From: Methanothrix harundinacea
GTDB lineage: Archaea; Halobacteriota; Methanosarcinia; Methanotrichales; Methanotrichaceae
Assembly (NCBI GenBank): GCA_001509375.1
Contig: LGFT01000010.1
Span: forward strand, 1 to 38,557
Reading direction: 5' to 3'
Length of the DNA: 38,557 bases
In this document: piece after piece, positions 31,764-38,557 of the stretch
How positions within the stretch are numbered: position 1 is the first letter of the stretch
How the letters are laid out: each line of letters begins with the position of its first letter
Position numbers and translations under genes: made by a program
Notes under the pieces: model-generated
The model's input: the letters and a program-made list of their open reading frames with translations, nothing else
What the model was told of the DNA's origin: nothing
Database searches by the model: none

Positions 31764-34463
31764 CTAACGCCTCCGCCCCCCAGCGAAGCTGGCGGCGAAG
31801 CCGAGGGCCAGCAGGGCAGCTAACGCCCCCGATGAGGGGCTTGATCTCCGCCCCTCGTGGGTCTCATTCTGTCGCTCCTGAGACGGGAGGTTGGCGGTGA
31901 CATTTGTAATTTCATTCCCCGCCTCGCCGGTATCGGTCCCCGCGACCTCAAAGTATAAGCCTGTCACCTGGAGGGCGTCCATGACGTTCTCCACCCTCAG
32001 CCTCACCTCGTAGCGGCCGGGCGGGGCCCCGACCCTGACCAGGTGAGGTTCAAGCCCCTGGGGCGAGAACCAGAGTTTATGGCTCGTCCCAGTGAGAGCG
32101 GCCCTGCCGTCGACGACCGCAAAGAATCTGATCTCGCTTTCGCCCGGCTCGACCTTGACGTACCTCTTTCGCAGCTCCTCATCTGAGACCATCTCCCCAT
32201 AGCTTGCGGAAGCTCCCAGCTTTTCGTACTCGGTGGGAGATACGTAGTAGATCTCTCCCGCAGCATCCTGGATGAGGCTGATCCATCCGGAGTCATCGAA
32301 ATTCACCATCACAGAGACCGGATCGGTGGAGTTGTTGATTTGTAGAACACCCCCTTGAACATCCGATTCAGGAAGGACGGTACCGTCATCGCTGAGGGCG
32401 GAAACGGTGGCGTTCCACTGCCAGGAGTAGAGCCACTGGTCTTTGGCCCCAACTCCCGTTCCAGTCAGATCGCCCAGGATCACTCTCCGGCTCTTGGGGT
32501 CTAATGTCTCGGCGGTTACGCTCTTGATATCGCCTGCACGGATGAGGATCGAGAAGTTCGCGAGCCCCGCCGAGGGAACTGGCTCCTCAGGGACGAACAG
32601 GTCCACCAACTCTGGGAGGGGGACCACATACTCGTTTTTGTAGATGTAGTATCTGAGGACATCGTCGTCTGCAACGGCGATCTTCATTCCCGGCAGAATA
32701 TCGACATCGGAATCGCGCTTCAGTTCTATATTTTTCGTATTGACCATATATATCCCGAGGTTCGGATTCATCACCAGTACGACCATTTTGGCGAGTTCGT
32801 CCCCGGGCTCGATAGATAGATATTGGCTGTCAGATACCTGGAATAGTCCGTCTATTATTGCAAACTGTTGGTCCCCATCGCTGAAGATGCTCTCCACATG
32901 CAGAGCGATTATCGGCAGGTCTTCGACATCGCCCACGTCTCTCTCGTATATGTATGTGGAGTTTGGTTTGATCACAGCCGAGTCTAACAATTGACCGTTC
33001 TTTCTTAACTCAATAAATATCTTGTCTTCTTCGACGTCTTCTTTTACGACGTCGCGGATTTCGAGAGTATATCCTTCCCCGAGGAGATACCTCTCCCCCG
33101 CCACTGCCTTGTCTTTCTGGTCGGTGTCGATGAGAACACGGCCTATCTGCTCTTTCTCCAGCATGCTGATATCATCTACATCTAGATTTGAGGCAGATCC
33201 ATAACCAGCAAACCATACGTCTCCGAGGAAGCACAAAACCTGATAGCGTCCCCAGGGATCGAACTCAAAATCTACCTCATGGACAAAACATATGTACTCT
33301 GCGCCATCCACCAACCTCTTCCCATCGCTACGTATGGTTTTTATATTCCTGCCGTCCGTCCTGTGAATTATAAACGTCTCGGATCCTATCTTTTTATCAT
33401 CGTCAAAATAAAAACCTGCGAAATTCTCGTCGTTCCATCGAGCTTGAGCATATCCCACAAATTCACCAGCAGCAGTGCTAATCGGCACTTGTGAGCTTTC
33501 ACCGTAGACCGGCCCCCTGATCTCCTGGACGCCATAGTCGGTGATGGCCCCCTGGGGATAGTAGATCAAGTGGGGAGTATTCCTCACCCTCAGCATAAGA
33601 TTTCCGACCAGGCTTATGGTGTTGTCCCTTCGAAGGACCAGATCTTTGCTGTTCTCAAGCACGATCCTTCTCTCTGAGAGCGTCGCCACCTCCATAAGTT
33701 CAATCAGGTCGCCCTCCTCAAGCTTGAGGGTGGGGAGATCTCGAACCTGAAATACGCCGTCGAAGTCGACGATCGCCTTCTCGACTCCCTGCATCGCCGC
33801 GCTGACATGGGCCAAGATCACGGGAAGATCGTCGTCGCCCACCTCGTAGACATAGGTATCGCCGAGCCTCACCACAGCCCGGTCCACCTCGATGCCGTTC
33901 TTCTTGCAAATCAGGTTAACCTTTCTTCCGTCGGAGGAGGCTCCAGCCACCTCAAGCCGGTAGCCATCAGCGAGAAGGAGGGGATCGTCTGTGGTGGCGG
34001 TCTGGATCCCGTAGAAGTCGATGAGAATCTCCCTCAGCTCCCCCTCCTCCAGGGCGGATACGGCGTCGGTGAGTTTGCTCTCTGGGTAGCCCGCCAAATA
34101 TCGCTTCCCCAGGAAGGCCACCGCCTCGTAGAAACCCCACTCCCCAAAGTCGAACTCATCGTTCCAGACTTCGCTCGAGTATACGAGGTGCCCCTCTTTT
34201 ACCACTCGTCCTTCTGCCTCAATGGTGAGCCTCTCGCCACCGGTTCCCTCGTCTAGGTCGTAGTAGAACCAGCCGAAGCTCTCGGCGTTCCAGCTTCCGT
34301 TTCCGTCGGAAAACGCCCCCCGGACCAAAGCCGCAGGCACCTGGGCAGAGGCCCCCATGGTCATCGTCAAAAGGCCCAGGACCACCAGAATGCCGACCGC
34401 CTTCTTCTTCACTCCCTTCCCGGCTTCGACCTCCGAAGTTCTGCCCCTGAAATTCGATCTCAT
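31764..34463 (-). CDS. S-layer protein with duplicated Methanosarcinales-type domain
   Basis: The 899-residue exported protein has a signal sequence (AVGILVVLGLLTMTMGASAQ after a basic stretch). Two copies of the S-layer duplication domain (DUF1608 type) follow, at about residues 45-330 and 335-640. Both contain the WND/GFY and WGxYxxxxFLG patterns and similar DGxFQV segments. A separate beta-rich domain covers about 650-850. The C-terminus is a short linker, one hydrophobic helix (GALAALLALGFAASFAGG) and RRR, an anchor like those of archaeal surface proteins. N-x-S/T sites are scattered. It probably forms or joins the outer protein layer. The ATG at 34463 gives an unusually long basic N-terminal stretch; a GTG at 34412 is a possible start. 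Confidence 0.88.
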   Translation of the reverse strand: MRSNFRGRTSEVEAGKGVKKKAVGILVVLGLLTMTMGASAQVPAALVRGAFSDGNGSWNAESFGWFYYDLDEGTGGERLTIEAEGRVVKEGHLVYSSEVWNDEFDFGEWGFYEAVAFLGKRYLAGYPESKLTDAVSALEEGELREILIDFYGIQTATTDDPLLLADGYRLEVAGASSDGRKVNLICKKNGIEVDRAVVRLGDTYVYEVGDDDLPVILAHVSAAMQGVEKAIVDFDGVFQVRDLPTLKLEEGDLIELMEVATLSERRIVLENSKDLVLRRDNTISLVGNLMLRVRNTPHLIYYPQGAITDYGVQEIRGPVYGESSQVPISTAAGEFVGYAQARWNDENFAGFYFDDDKKIGSETFIIHRTDGRNIKTIRSDGKRLVDGAEYICFVHEVDFEFDPWGRYQVLCFLGDVWFAGYGSASNLDVDDISMLEKEQIGRVLIDTDQKDKAVAGERYLLGEGYTLEIRDVVKEDVEEDKIFIELRKNGQLLDSAVIKPNSTYIYERDVGDVEDLPIIALHVESIFSDGDQQFAIIDGLFQVSDSQYLSIEPGDELAKMVVLVMNPNLGIYMVNTKNIELKRDSDVDILPGMKIAVADDDVLRYYIYKNEYVVPLPELVDLFVPEEPVPSAGLANFSILIRAGDIKSVTAETLDPKSRRVILGDLTGTGVGAKDQWLYSWQWNATVSALSDDGTVLPESDVQGGVLQINNSTDPVSVMVNFDDSGWISLIQDAAGEIYYVSPTEYEKLGASASYGEMVSDEELRKRYVKVEPGESEIRFFAVVDGRAALTGTSHKLWFSPQGLEPHLVRVGAPPGRYEVRLRVENVMDALQVTGLYFEVAGTDTGEAGNEITNVTANLPSQERQNETHEGRRSSPSSGALAALLALGFAASFAGGRRR

Positions 34464-34549
34464 CTTCTCCGGACTCCCCGTGTCAGTAACACCAACTTGG
34501 ATAACTTGTATATCCCATGGAGTGGCTTTGAGCGTTCTGGAGATAGAAC
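34464..34549. promoter_or_regulatory. divergent promoter region, S-layer gene / cfbC
   Basis: Only 86 bp separate two divergent genes. For cfbC, TTGTATATCCC near 34506-34516 is a TATA candidate about 38 bp before the ATG, with GGAG at 34536-34539 as a Shine-Dalgarno. On the other strand the same ATATAC core lies about 45 bp before the S-layer ATG. Promoters therefore overlap or share elements. Confidence 0.45.
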
Positions 34550-35344
34550 ATGTCCCAGGTTAAGCATGTTGCGATATACGGCAAGGGGGGGATCGGGAAG
34601 TCCTGCACCGCCTCCAACATCGCGGCGGCCTGCGCCGAGAAAGGTCGCCGGGTTCTGATGGTGGGATGCGATCCCAAGAGCGACTCGACTATAACCCTCG
34701 TCGGAAGGAGGATCCCGACGATGATGGATCTGATCAGGGCGGGCGGCGAGATAGCCGAGGAAGACGTCGTCTTTGAGGGGTACGGGGGCGTCAAGTGCAT
34801 CGAGGTCGGGGGACCCGAGCCCGGGGTCGGTTGCGCAGGACGGGGAATCATCGTCGCCATAGAGTTTCTGAAGAAGGTCTCAAAGGTCCTCGACGAGACG
34901 GACCTAACCCTCTACGACGTGCCTGGAGACATCGTCTGCGGCGGCTTCTCCGCCCCCATACGAAAGGGGCTCGTGACCCAGGCCTATATCATAACATCTG
35001 GAGAGTACATGCCCATCTACGCCGCAAACAACATCTGCCGGGGATTGAAGAGGCTGAACACGCCCCTTGCGGGGGTCATCTGCAACTCCCGAGAGGCCTC
35101 AGGCGAGAGAGAGATCGTGGGGAAGTTCGCCCGGGAGCTGGGAAGCGAGATGGTCGCCTTCATCCCGAAAGACCCCATCGTACAGAGGTGTGAGAGGAAG
35201 GGTGTATCGGTGATCGAGGGGGCGCCTGAGTCGGATATAGCCGATATCTATCGAAAACTGGCAGAGCACGTCTATGGGGACTCGATGCCGAGGCACCCCA
35301 ACCCCATCGACGACGATCGGCTACGGGAGCTGTCCCTCCTATGA
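34550..35344 (+). CDS. cfbC: CfbC, NifH-like subunit of the F430 reductive cyclase
   Basis: The 264-residue protein is a NifH homologue. It has the P-loop GKGGIGKS (10-17), the DPKSD switch motif (near 41-45) and the two cluster ligands C95 (GVGCAGRGI) and C130 ([10 protein letters not shown]), which bind one [4Fe-4S] between two subunits. In F430 biosynthesis CfbC passes ATP-driven electrons to CfbD, which reduces and cyclises Ni-sirohydrochlorin a,c-diamide. The overlap with cfbB makes CfbC far more likely than a nitrogenase protein. CfbD is not in this window. A four-base overlap (ATGA) couples it to cfbB. Confidence 0.93.
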   Translation: MSQVKHVAIYGKGGIGKSCTASNIAAACAEKGRRVLMVGCDPKSDSTITLVGRRIPTMMDLIRAGGEIAEEDVVFEGYGGVKCIEVGGPEPGVGCAGRGIIVAIEFLKKVSKVLDETDLTLYDVPGDIVCGGFSAPIRKGLVTQAYIITSGEYMPIYAANNICRGLKRLNTPLAGVICNSREASGEREIVGKFARELGSEMVAFIPKDPIVQRCERKGVSVIEGAPESDIADIYRKLAEHVYGDSMPRHPNPIDDDRLRELSLL

Positions 35345-36732
35345 GCAGAGACCTTCCAAGAATTCTCTTCGCCGGGGATCGAAGCTCCAGCGGCAAGACG
35401 ACGATCGTGGCGGGGCTCCTCTCGGCCCTCCGGGGAAGGGGCCTTGCGGTCCAGTCCTTCAAGGTGGCTCTCGACTATATCGACCCCAGCTACCACACCG
35501 GGATCACAGGCAGATGGTGCCGGAACCTCGACGGCCATCTGATGCCGGAGAAGACGATCCGAGAGATCTACGCCCACGCCTCCGATGGGGCTGAGGTCGC
35601 CGTCATCGAGGGGGTACGGGGGCTCTACGAGGGGTACGACGGCGACCGGGGGTCCACCGCCCAGATAGCCAAGATGCTGAGGTCGCCGGTGATCCTGGTG
35701 GTGGACGCAAGAAGCATTACCAGGAGCGCTGCGGCTCTGGTGAAAGGCTACATCGACTTCGACCCGAACGTCGATATAAAGGGCGTCATCCTCAACAAGG
35801 TAGGGAGCGAGCGGCACGCCGAGAAGGCGATCTCGGCGATTCGAGATCATGCCGGAATCGAGGTCGTGGGGGTGATCCCTCGAGACGAGTCGATGCATCT
35901 ATCGATGCGCCACCTGGGGCTCATCCCTATGCTCGAGGGGGAGAGGAAGCACACCGGCTTTGCGGAGAGGCTCGACGAGATCAGAAAGGTGGTGGAGGAG
36001 GGGCTGGACATCGATCGGATCCTCGAGATCGCCGCCGAGGCCGAGCCCCTCCAGCCTCTGGAGCCGGACCTTTACCGGCCGAGCAGCTTTGGGGATGGGG
36101 TAAGGATCGGCATCGCCCTGGACGAGGCCTTCAACTTCTATTACCGGGATAATGTCGAGCTTATAGAGCTCTCTGGGGCTGAAGTGGTGCCGGTGAGCCC
36201 GATCCACGATCCAGCCCTCCCGGAGATCGACGGTCTCTACATCGGCGGAGGGTACCCAGAGCTTTACGCCGAAGAGCTGTCGGTGAACAGATCGATGATC
36301 GCCTCAATAAAGAAGGCTCATGAGGAAGATATCCCCATATTCGGCGAGTGCGGAGGCCTGATGTACCTATGCGAGGAGATCGATTGGGACGGCGAGTCCC
36401 GCCCGGCCGTCGGCCTCGTCCCGGCGAAGACCAGAATGGGGGGACGGAGGATAGTCAGCTATACCGAGGGGGAGTTTCTTCGCGACTGCTCCATGGGCCC
36501 CCGGGGCGCCGCCTTCCTCGGCCACGAGTTCCACCACTCAGAGCTGGTCCTTGACGATGACGCCGAGGTCGAGTACGCGATCCGGCTCCGTCGGGGTACG
36601 GGGATCGAGAGGGGCATGGACGGGATCGTCGAGGGGAACCTGGTCGCCTCCTACAACCACTTCCATGCGGCCTCCTATCGAGAGTTTCCCCACCATTTCA
36701 TAAAGTGTGCCCTGGGAACAAGGAATAAATAA
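35341..36732 (+). CDS. cfbB: CfbB, Ni-sirohydrochlorin a,c-diamide synthase
   Basis: The 463-residue CbiA-like enzyme amidates the a and c acetate side chains of nickel sirohydrochlorin on the way to coenzyme F430, the nickel cofactor of methyl-CoM reductase. The N-terminal ATP-binding domain starts with [17 protein letters not shown] (10-26). The C-terminal amidotransferase domain has the catalytic C337 in [11 protein letters not shown] and H440/H442 in YNHFHAASY. The pairing with cfbC separates it from cobalamin-pathway CbiA. The length is normal for the family. A TATA-like AATAAATAAAC overlaps its stop codon and serves the next gene. Confidence 0.92.
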   Translation: MSRDLPRILFAGDRSSSGKTTIVAGLLSALRGRGLAVQSFKVALDYIDPSYHTGITGRWCRNLDGHLMPEKTIREIYAHASDGAEVAVIEGVRGLYEGYDGDRGSTAQIAKMLRSPVILVVDARSITRSAAALVKGYIDFDPNVDIKGVILNKVGSERHAEKAISAIRDHAGIEVVGVIPRDESMHLSMRHLGLIPMLEGERKHTGFAERLDEIRKVVEEGLDIDRILEIAAEAEPLQPLEPDLYRPSSFGDGVRIGIALDEAFNFYYRDNVELIELSGAEVVPVSPIHDPALPEIDGLYIGGGYPELYAEELSVNRSMIASIKKAHEEDIPIFGECGGLMYLCEEIDWDGESRPAVGLVPAKTRMGGRRIVSYTEGEFLRDCSMGPRGAAFLGHEFHHSELVLDDDAEVEYAIRLRRGTGIERGMDGIVEGNLVASYNHFHAASYREFPHHFIKCALGTRNK

Positions 36733-36765
36733 ACTGAAGGCCGTCTAGCTGGTGGTGATGATGAT

Positions 36766-37170
36766 ATGGTGAATATGCCCCCCGAGGTGAGAGAGACCCT
36801 GGAGAAGCAGTGGCCCATCCCCTTCGCGACCGCCTCATCCGACGGAAAGCCGAACGTCGTCTTCATGGGGATCCTGAAGATAAAAGACGACGAGACCCTG
36901 GTATTCGCGAACAACTTCTTCAACAAGACTGCAGCGAACCTGGCGGAGAACCCCAGGGCGTCCGTCGTCTGCTGGACGAAGGACCCGAGGAGATCCTACC
37001 AGATCAAGGGGACGGTGACCTTCGCGGACGAGGGGCCGACCTTCGAGGAGATGGCCGAGTCGGTCCGGGCCCGTAAGGCCGACCTTCAAATGAGGCGGGC
37101 TGTGATCTTTAAGGTCGAGGAGGTCTACGAGGCGAACTCCGGCCCCTCGGCAGGGGAAAGGATCGCCTGA
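36766..37170 (+). CDS. FMN-binding split-barrel protein, copy 1
   Basis: The 134-residue protein looks like the pyridoxamine-5'-phosphate-oxidase-like (split beta-barrel) flavin-binding family. It has PFATASSDGKPNVVFMG (about 18-34), KTAANLAENPRASVVCW (about 49-65) and SYQIKGTVTF (about 71-80). Such proteins bind FMN, F420 or heme; the ligand and substrate are unknown. Translation is backed by GGTGGTGATGAT immediately before the ATG. It is paralogous to the next gene, with about half of the residues shared. Confidence 0.8.
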   Translation: MVNMPPEVRETLEKQWPIPFATASSDGKPNVVFMGILKIKDDETLVFANNFFNKTAANLAENPRASVVCWTKDPRRSYQIKGTVTFADEGPTFEEMAESVRARKADLQMRRAVIFKVEEVYEANSGPSAGERIA

Positions 37171-37357
37171 TCGGAAGGAGCTGGGGCCGAGGCCCCGGCC
37201 TTCATCCTCACCGATCTGCCCGCATTTCCGATTACTTTTTCCGGGGTGGCTATTTCCCAGCCCACCTTTCCTTGCCCACCCTTTCCCGCCCGGTCCTTCC
37301 CGCCTGTTACGCAAAGAATAAATATATTGATATTCTATTTGGAGGAAGGTGATCTTA

Positions 37358-37762
37358 ATGGTCAAGATGCCAGCTGATGTTAGAGCAACCCTGGAGAAGC
37401 AGAAGCCCGCCCCCATCGCCACCGCCGACGCCTCCGGCACCCCAAACGTCGTCTATGTCGGTTTTTTGAAGGTCATCGACGACGAGACGATCATGATCGC
37501 AGACAACTTCTTCTACAAAACCGCGGCAAACCTCACAGAGAACCCCAAGATATCAATCCTATGCTACGACACCGAGACGAAGAAGTCCTTCCAGATCAAG
37601 GGGAAGGCCACCGTCTATAAGGAAGGAAAGTACTTCGACGAGATGACGAAGTGGGTCCTCGCCGTCAACAACAAGCTCCCAGCGAAGGCAGCCGTGGTGG
37701 TGAACGTCGAGGAGGTCTACAACGCCATGTGGGGCCCGACGGCGGGAAAGAAGGTCGTCTGA
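37358..37762 (+). CDS. FMN-binding split-barrel protein, copy 2
   Basis: This is the tandem paralogue of the preceding gene. Both are 134 residues when this one is started at ATG 37358, where GGTGAT at 37348-37353 gives good spacing. The ATG at 37349 overlaps that Shine-Dalgarno. Shared stretches include MPxxVRxTLEKQ, FYKTAANLTENPK and SFQIKGKATVY. A TATA-like AATAAATATATT at 37317-37328 gives it its own promoter, preceded by a T5 tract at 37236-37240. The ligand is unknown. Confidence 0.8.
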   Translation: MVKMPADVRATLEKQKPAPIATADASGTPNVVYVGFLKVIDDETIMIADNFFYKTAANLTENPKISILCYDTETKKSFQIKGKATVYKEGKYFDEMTKWVLAVNNKLPAKAAVVVNVEEVYNAMWGPTAGKKVV

Positions 37763-37789
37763 TCGGGATGTGGCAGAGAGATCTGCCAT

Positions 37790-37848
37790 AATTTATTTAT
37801 ATTAAATTATTGAATAATTTTAATTAATAATTTAATTATAAATATATT
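37790..37848 (+). promoter_or_regulatory. very AT-rich palindromic promoter region
   Basis: This stretch is almost pure A and T, in strong contrast to the GC-rich surroundings. It contains the perfect 17-base palindrome AAATTATTGAATAATTT (37804-37820) and a further inverted arrangement TAATTAATAATTTAATTA. TTATAAATATATT at 37836-37848 is an excellent TATA box; it leaves a leader of about 40 nt before the ATG at 37908. Confidence 0.55.
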
Positions 37849-37907
37849 GGGCTGGCGTTATTCGTATTCGTATTTGGAGCAGACCGTAGCTCAGAGGTGA
37901 GGCAATA

Positions 37908-38138
37908 ATGGCTAAAGAGGATTCAAAAACAGTTGTTCTTGAGGAGATTTCAGAGAAGCTCGAAGAGATCTGCGACAGCATGGCAAGCATTGAAGAGAGT
38001 CTCGATGACATCAGCATGTCCTATAAGATGCTGATCTTCTTCAAGCTGGTGGAGCTGCGACCAGATATGAAAGATAAGCTATCGCCTTTGGTGGAGGAGA
38101 TGATCGAGTCCATGGACTTCAGCATCCCAGTGGACTAG
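37908..38138 (+). CDS. small acidic helical protein, unknown
   Basis: I do not recognise this 76-residue protein. It is acidic and nearly all predicted helix, with heptad-like spacing in VVLEEISEKLEEICDSMASI and ESLDDISMSYKMLIFFKLVE, suggesting a coiled coil or helical bundle. There is no signal peptide or membrane segment, though KMLIFFKLV is a short hydrophobic patch. It is very probably real: a strong TATA box, a leader of about 40 nt, and GAGGTGA at 37894-37900 with ideal spacing. Confidence 0.75.
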   Translation: MAKEDSKTVVLEEISEKLEEICDSMASIEESLDDISMSYKMLIFFKLVELRPDMKDKLSPLVEEMIESMDFSIPVD

Positions 38139-38557
38139 AGCAGATGGCAAGCAGGACGAAAATAGGATCCGATAATTATTTCGTCTCAGATGATGGCCTG
38201 AAAGGGCGAGGGGCGCGATGGCCCTGGTGGAGGGATAGGTGGCTCCTCGATTCTCTCCCGCCCATTCCGGGGGATAAGAGCTTAAGGTCGTGGAGGCGTT
38301 CATATCCAGCGTTAAGTGTGGGGGGGTGTAGGGTTAGGATTGATTTAACTCACAGACCGGATGCGAATAGATTCTTTTGACCCCTACCGACGAAAAAATG
38401 CATAATCTAAGGCGGTATGAGACGGATCGGAGACAATATTATATTAAGGAGTCGGGAAATTACCTATCTTAGCCTTCACGTAAACATAGATCAAGCGGCA
38501 AAGAAAGTCTCTCCTAATCAACAACAGAAGGCTTAATAAAGTGCGGGGAACGGGATT
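38139..38557. other. right edge, no gene recognised
   Basis: No supported gene in the last 420 bases. An open frame at 38144-38380 directly follows the small helical gene but its product has the composition of a random GC-rich frame. ATATTATATTAAGG near 38437 could be a promoter element for something beyond the window. No tRNA arms could be matched. Confidence 0.4.

Noticed and set aside
37882-37905. tRNA-like A-box (TAGCTCAGAGG) before the small helical gene
   Set aside because: It matches the start of many tRNAs, but no anticodon arm, T arm (GGTTCGAATCC type) or acceptor pairing follows; the GAGGTGA within it is better explained as a Shine-Dalgarno.
38144-38380. 78-residue open frame after the small helical gene
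   Set aside because: No good ribosome site, random-looking composition (many Arg, Trp, Gly), and no recognisable family.
1-38557. CRISPR arrays, insertion sequences, integrases, phage genes
   Set aside because: I found no regularly spaced repeats, transposase motifs or att-like duplications that would support any of these.

Overview
The window is a GC-rich archaeal chromosome segment from a methanogen. Coenzyme F430 genes (cfbC, cfbB), a homocitrate-synthase-like aksA, methanogenesis markers 8 and 11, an Isf/archaeoflavoprotein pair, archaeal replication proteins (RPA, MCM, DnaG, topoisomerase VI) and an S-layer protein with the Methanosarcinales-type duplicated domain point to the order Methanosarcinales. 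The base composition and gene content fit a Methanothrix/Methanosaeta-like (Methanotrichaceae) organism; that last step is inference. There is no sign of plasmid, phage, insertion sequence or CRISPR array. It reads as ordinary chromosome with short lineage-specific insertions.

Layout. 0.3-5.3 kb: MFS exporter, divergent iron-sulfur flavoprotein and archaeoflavoprotein AfpA, a winged-helix regulator, then alaX overlapping methanogenesis marker 8. 5.3-7.4 kb (minus strand): two tandem paralogous secreted proteins sharing a duplicated promoter, and nop5 without its usual fibrillarin partner. 7.5-25.8 kb (plus strand): a long information-processing run: RPA with an internally duplicated OB fold and its COG3390 partner, a stand-alone Lrp ligand domain, topoisomerase VI B and A, an amidohydrolase, a Trm112-like zinc protein, pyrG, mcm, DUF424, nmd3, dnaG, pth2, truD, marker 11 and an indolepyruvate-oxidoreductase-alpha-like TPP enzyme. 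Two long non-coding gaps, before mcm and before dnaG, carry clustered perfect stem-loops.

25.9-34.5 kb (minus strand): a metallo-beta-lactamase-fold enzyme, a TrkH potassium transporter with two extra extracellular inserts, aksA, an exported DJ-1/PfpI protein with Cys pairs and an acidic segment, and a large S-layer protein. 34.5-38.6 kb (plus strand): cfbC-cfbB (overlapping, F430 biosynthesis), two tandem FMN-binding split-barrel proteins, a small helical protein behind an extremely AT-rich promoter region, and a non-coding right end.

Cofactor genes (F430, coenzyme B, markers 8 and 11) serve methanogenesis. Isf/AfpA probably handle ferredoxin-linked electron transfer. The S-layer, DJ-1, TrkH-insert and small secreted proteins form the cell-surface theme. 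The features most worth following up are the tandem hairpins with equal 13-nt loops at about 15.83-16.0 kb, the exported DJ-1 protein, the TrkH inserts and the marker-11/TPP-enzyme pair. All functions are from reading the sequence; no database search was run.
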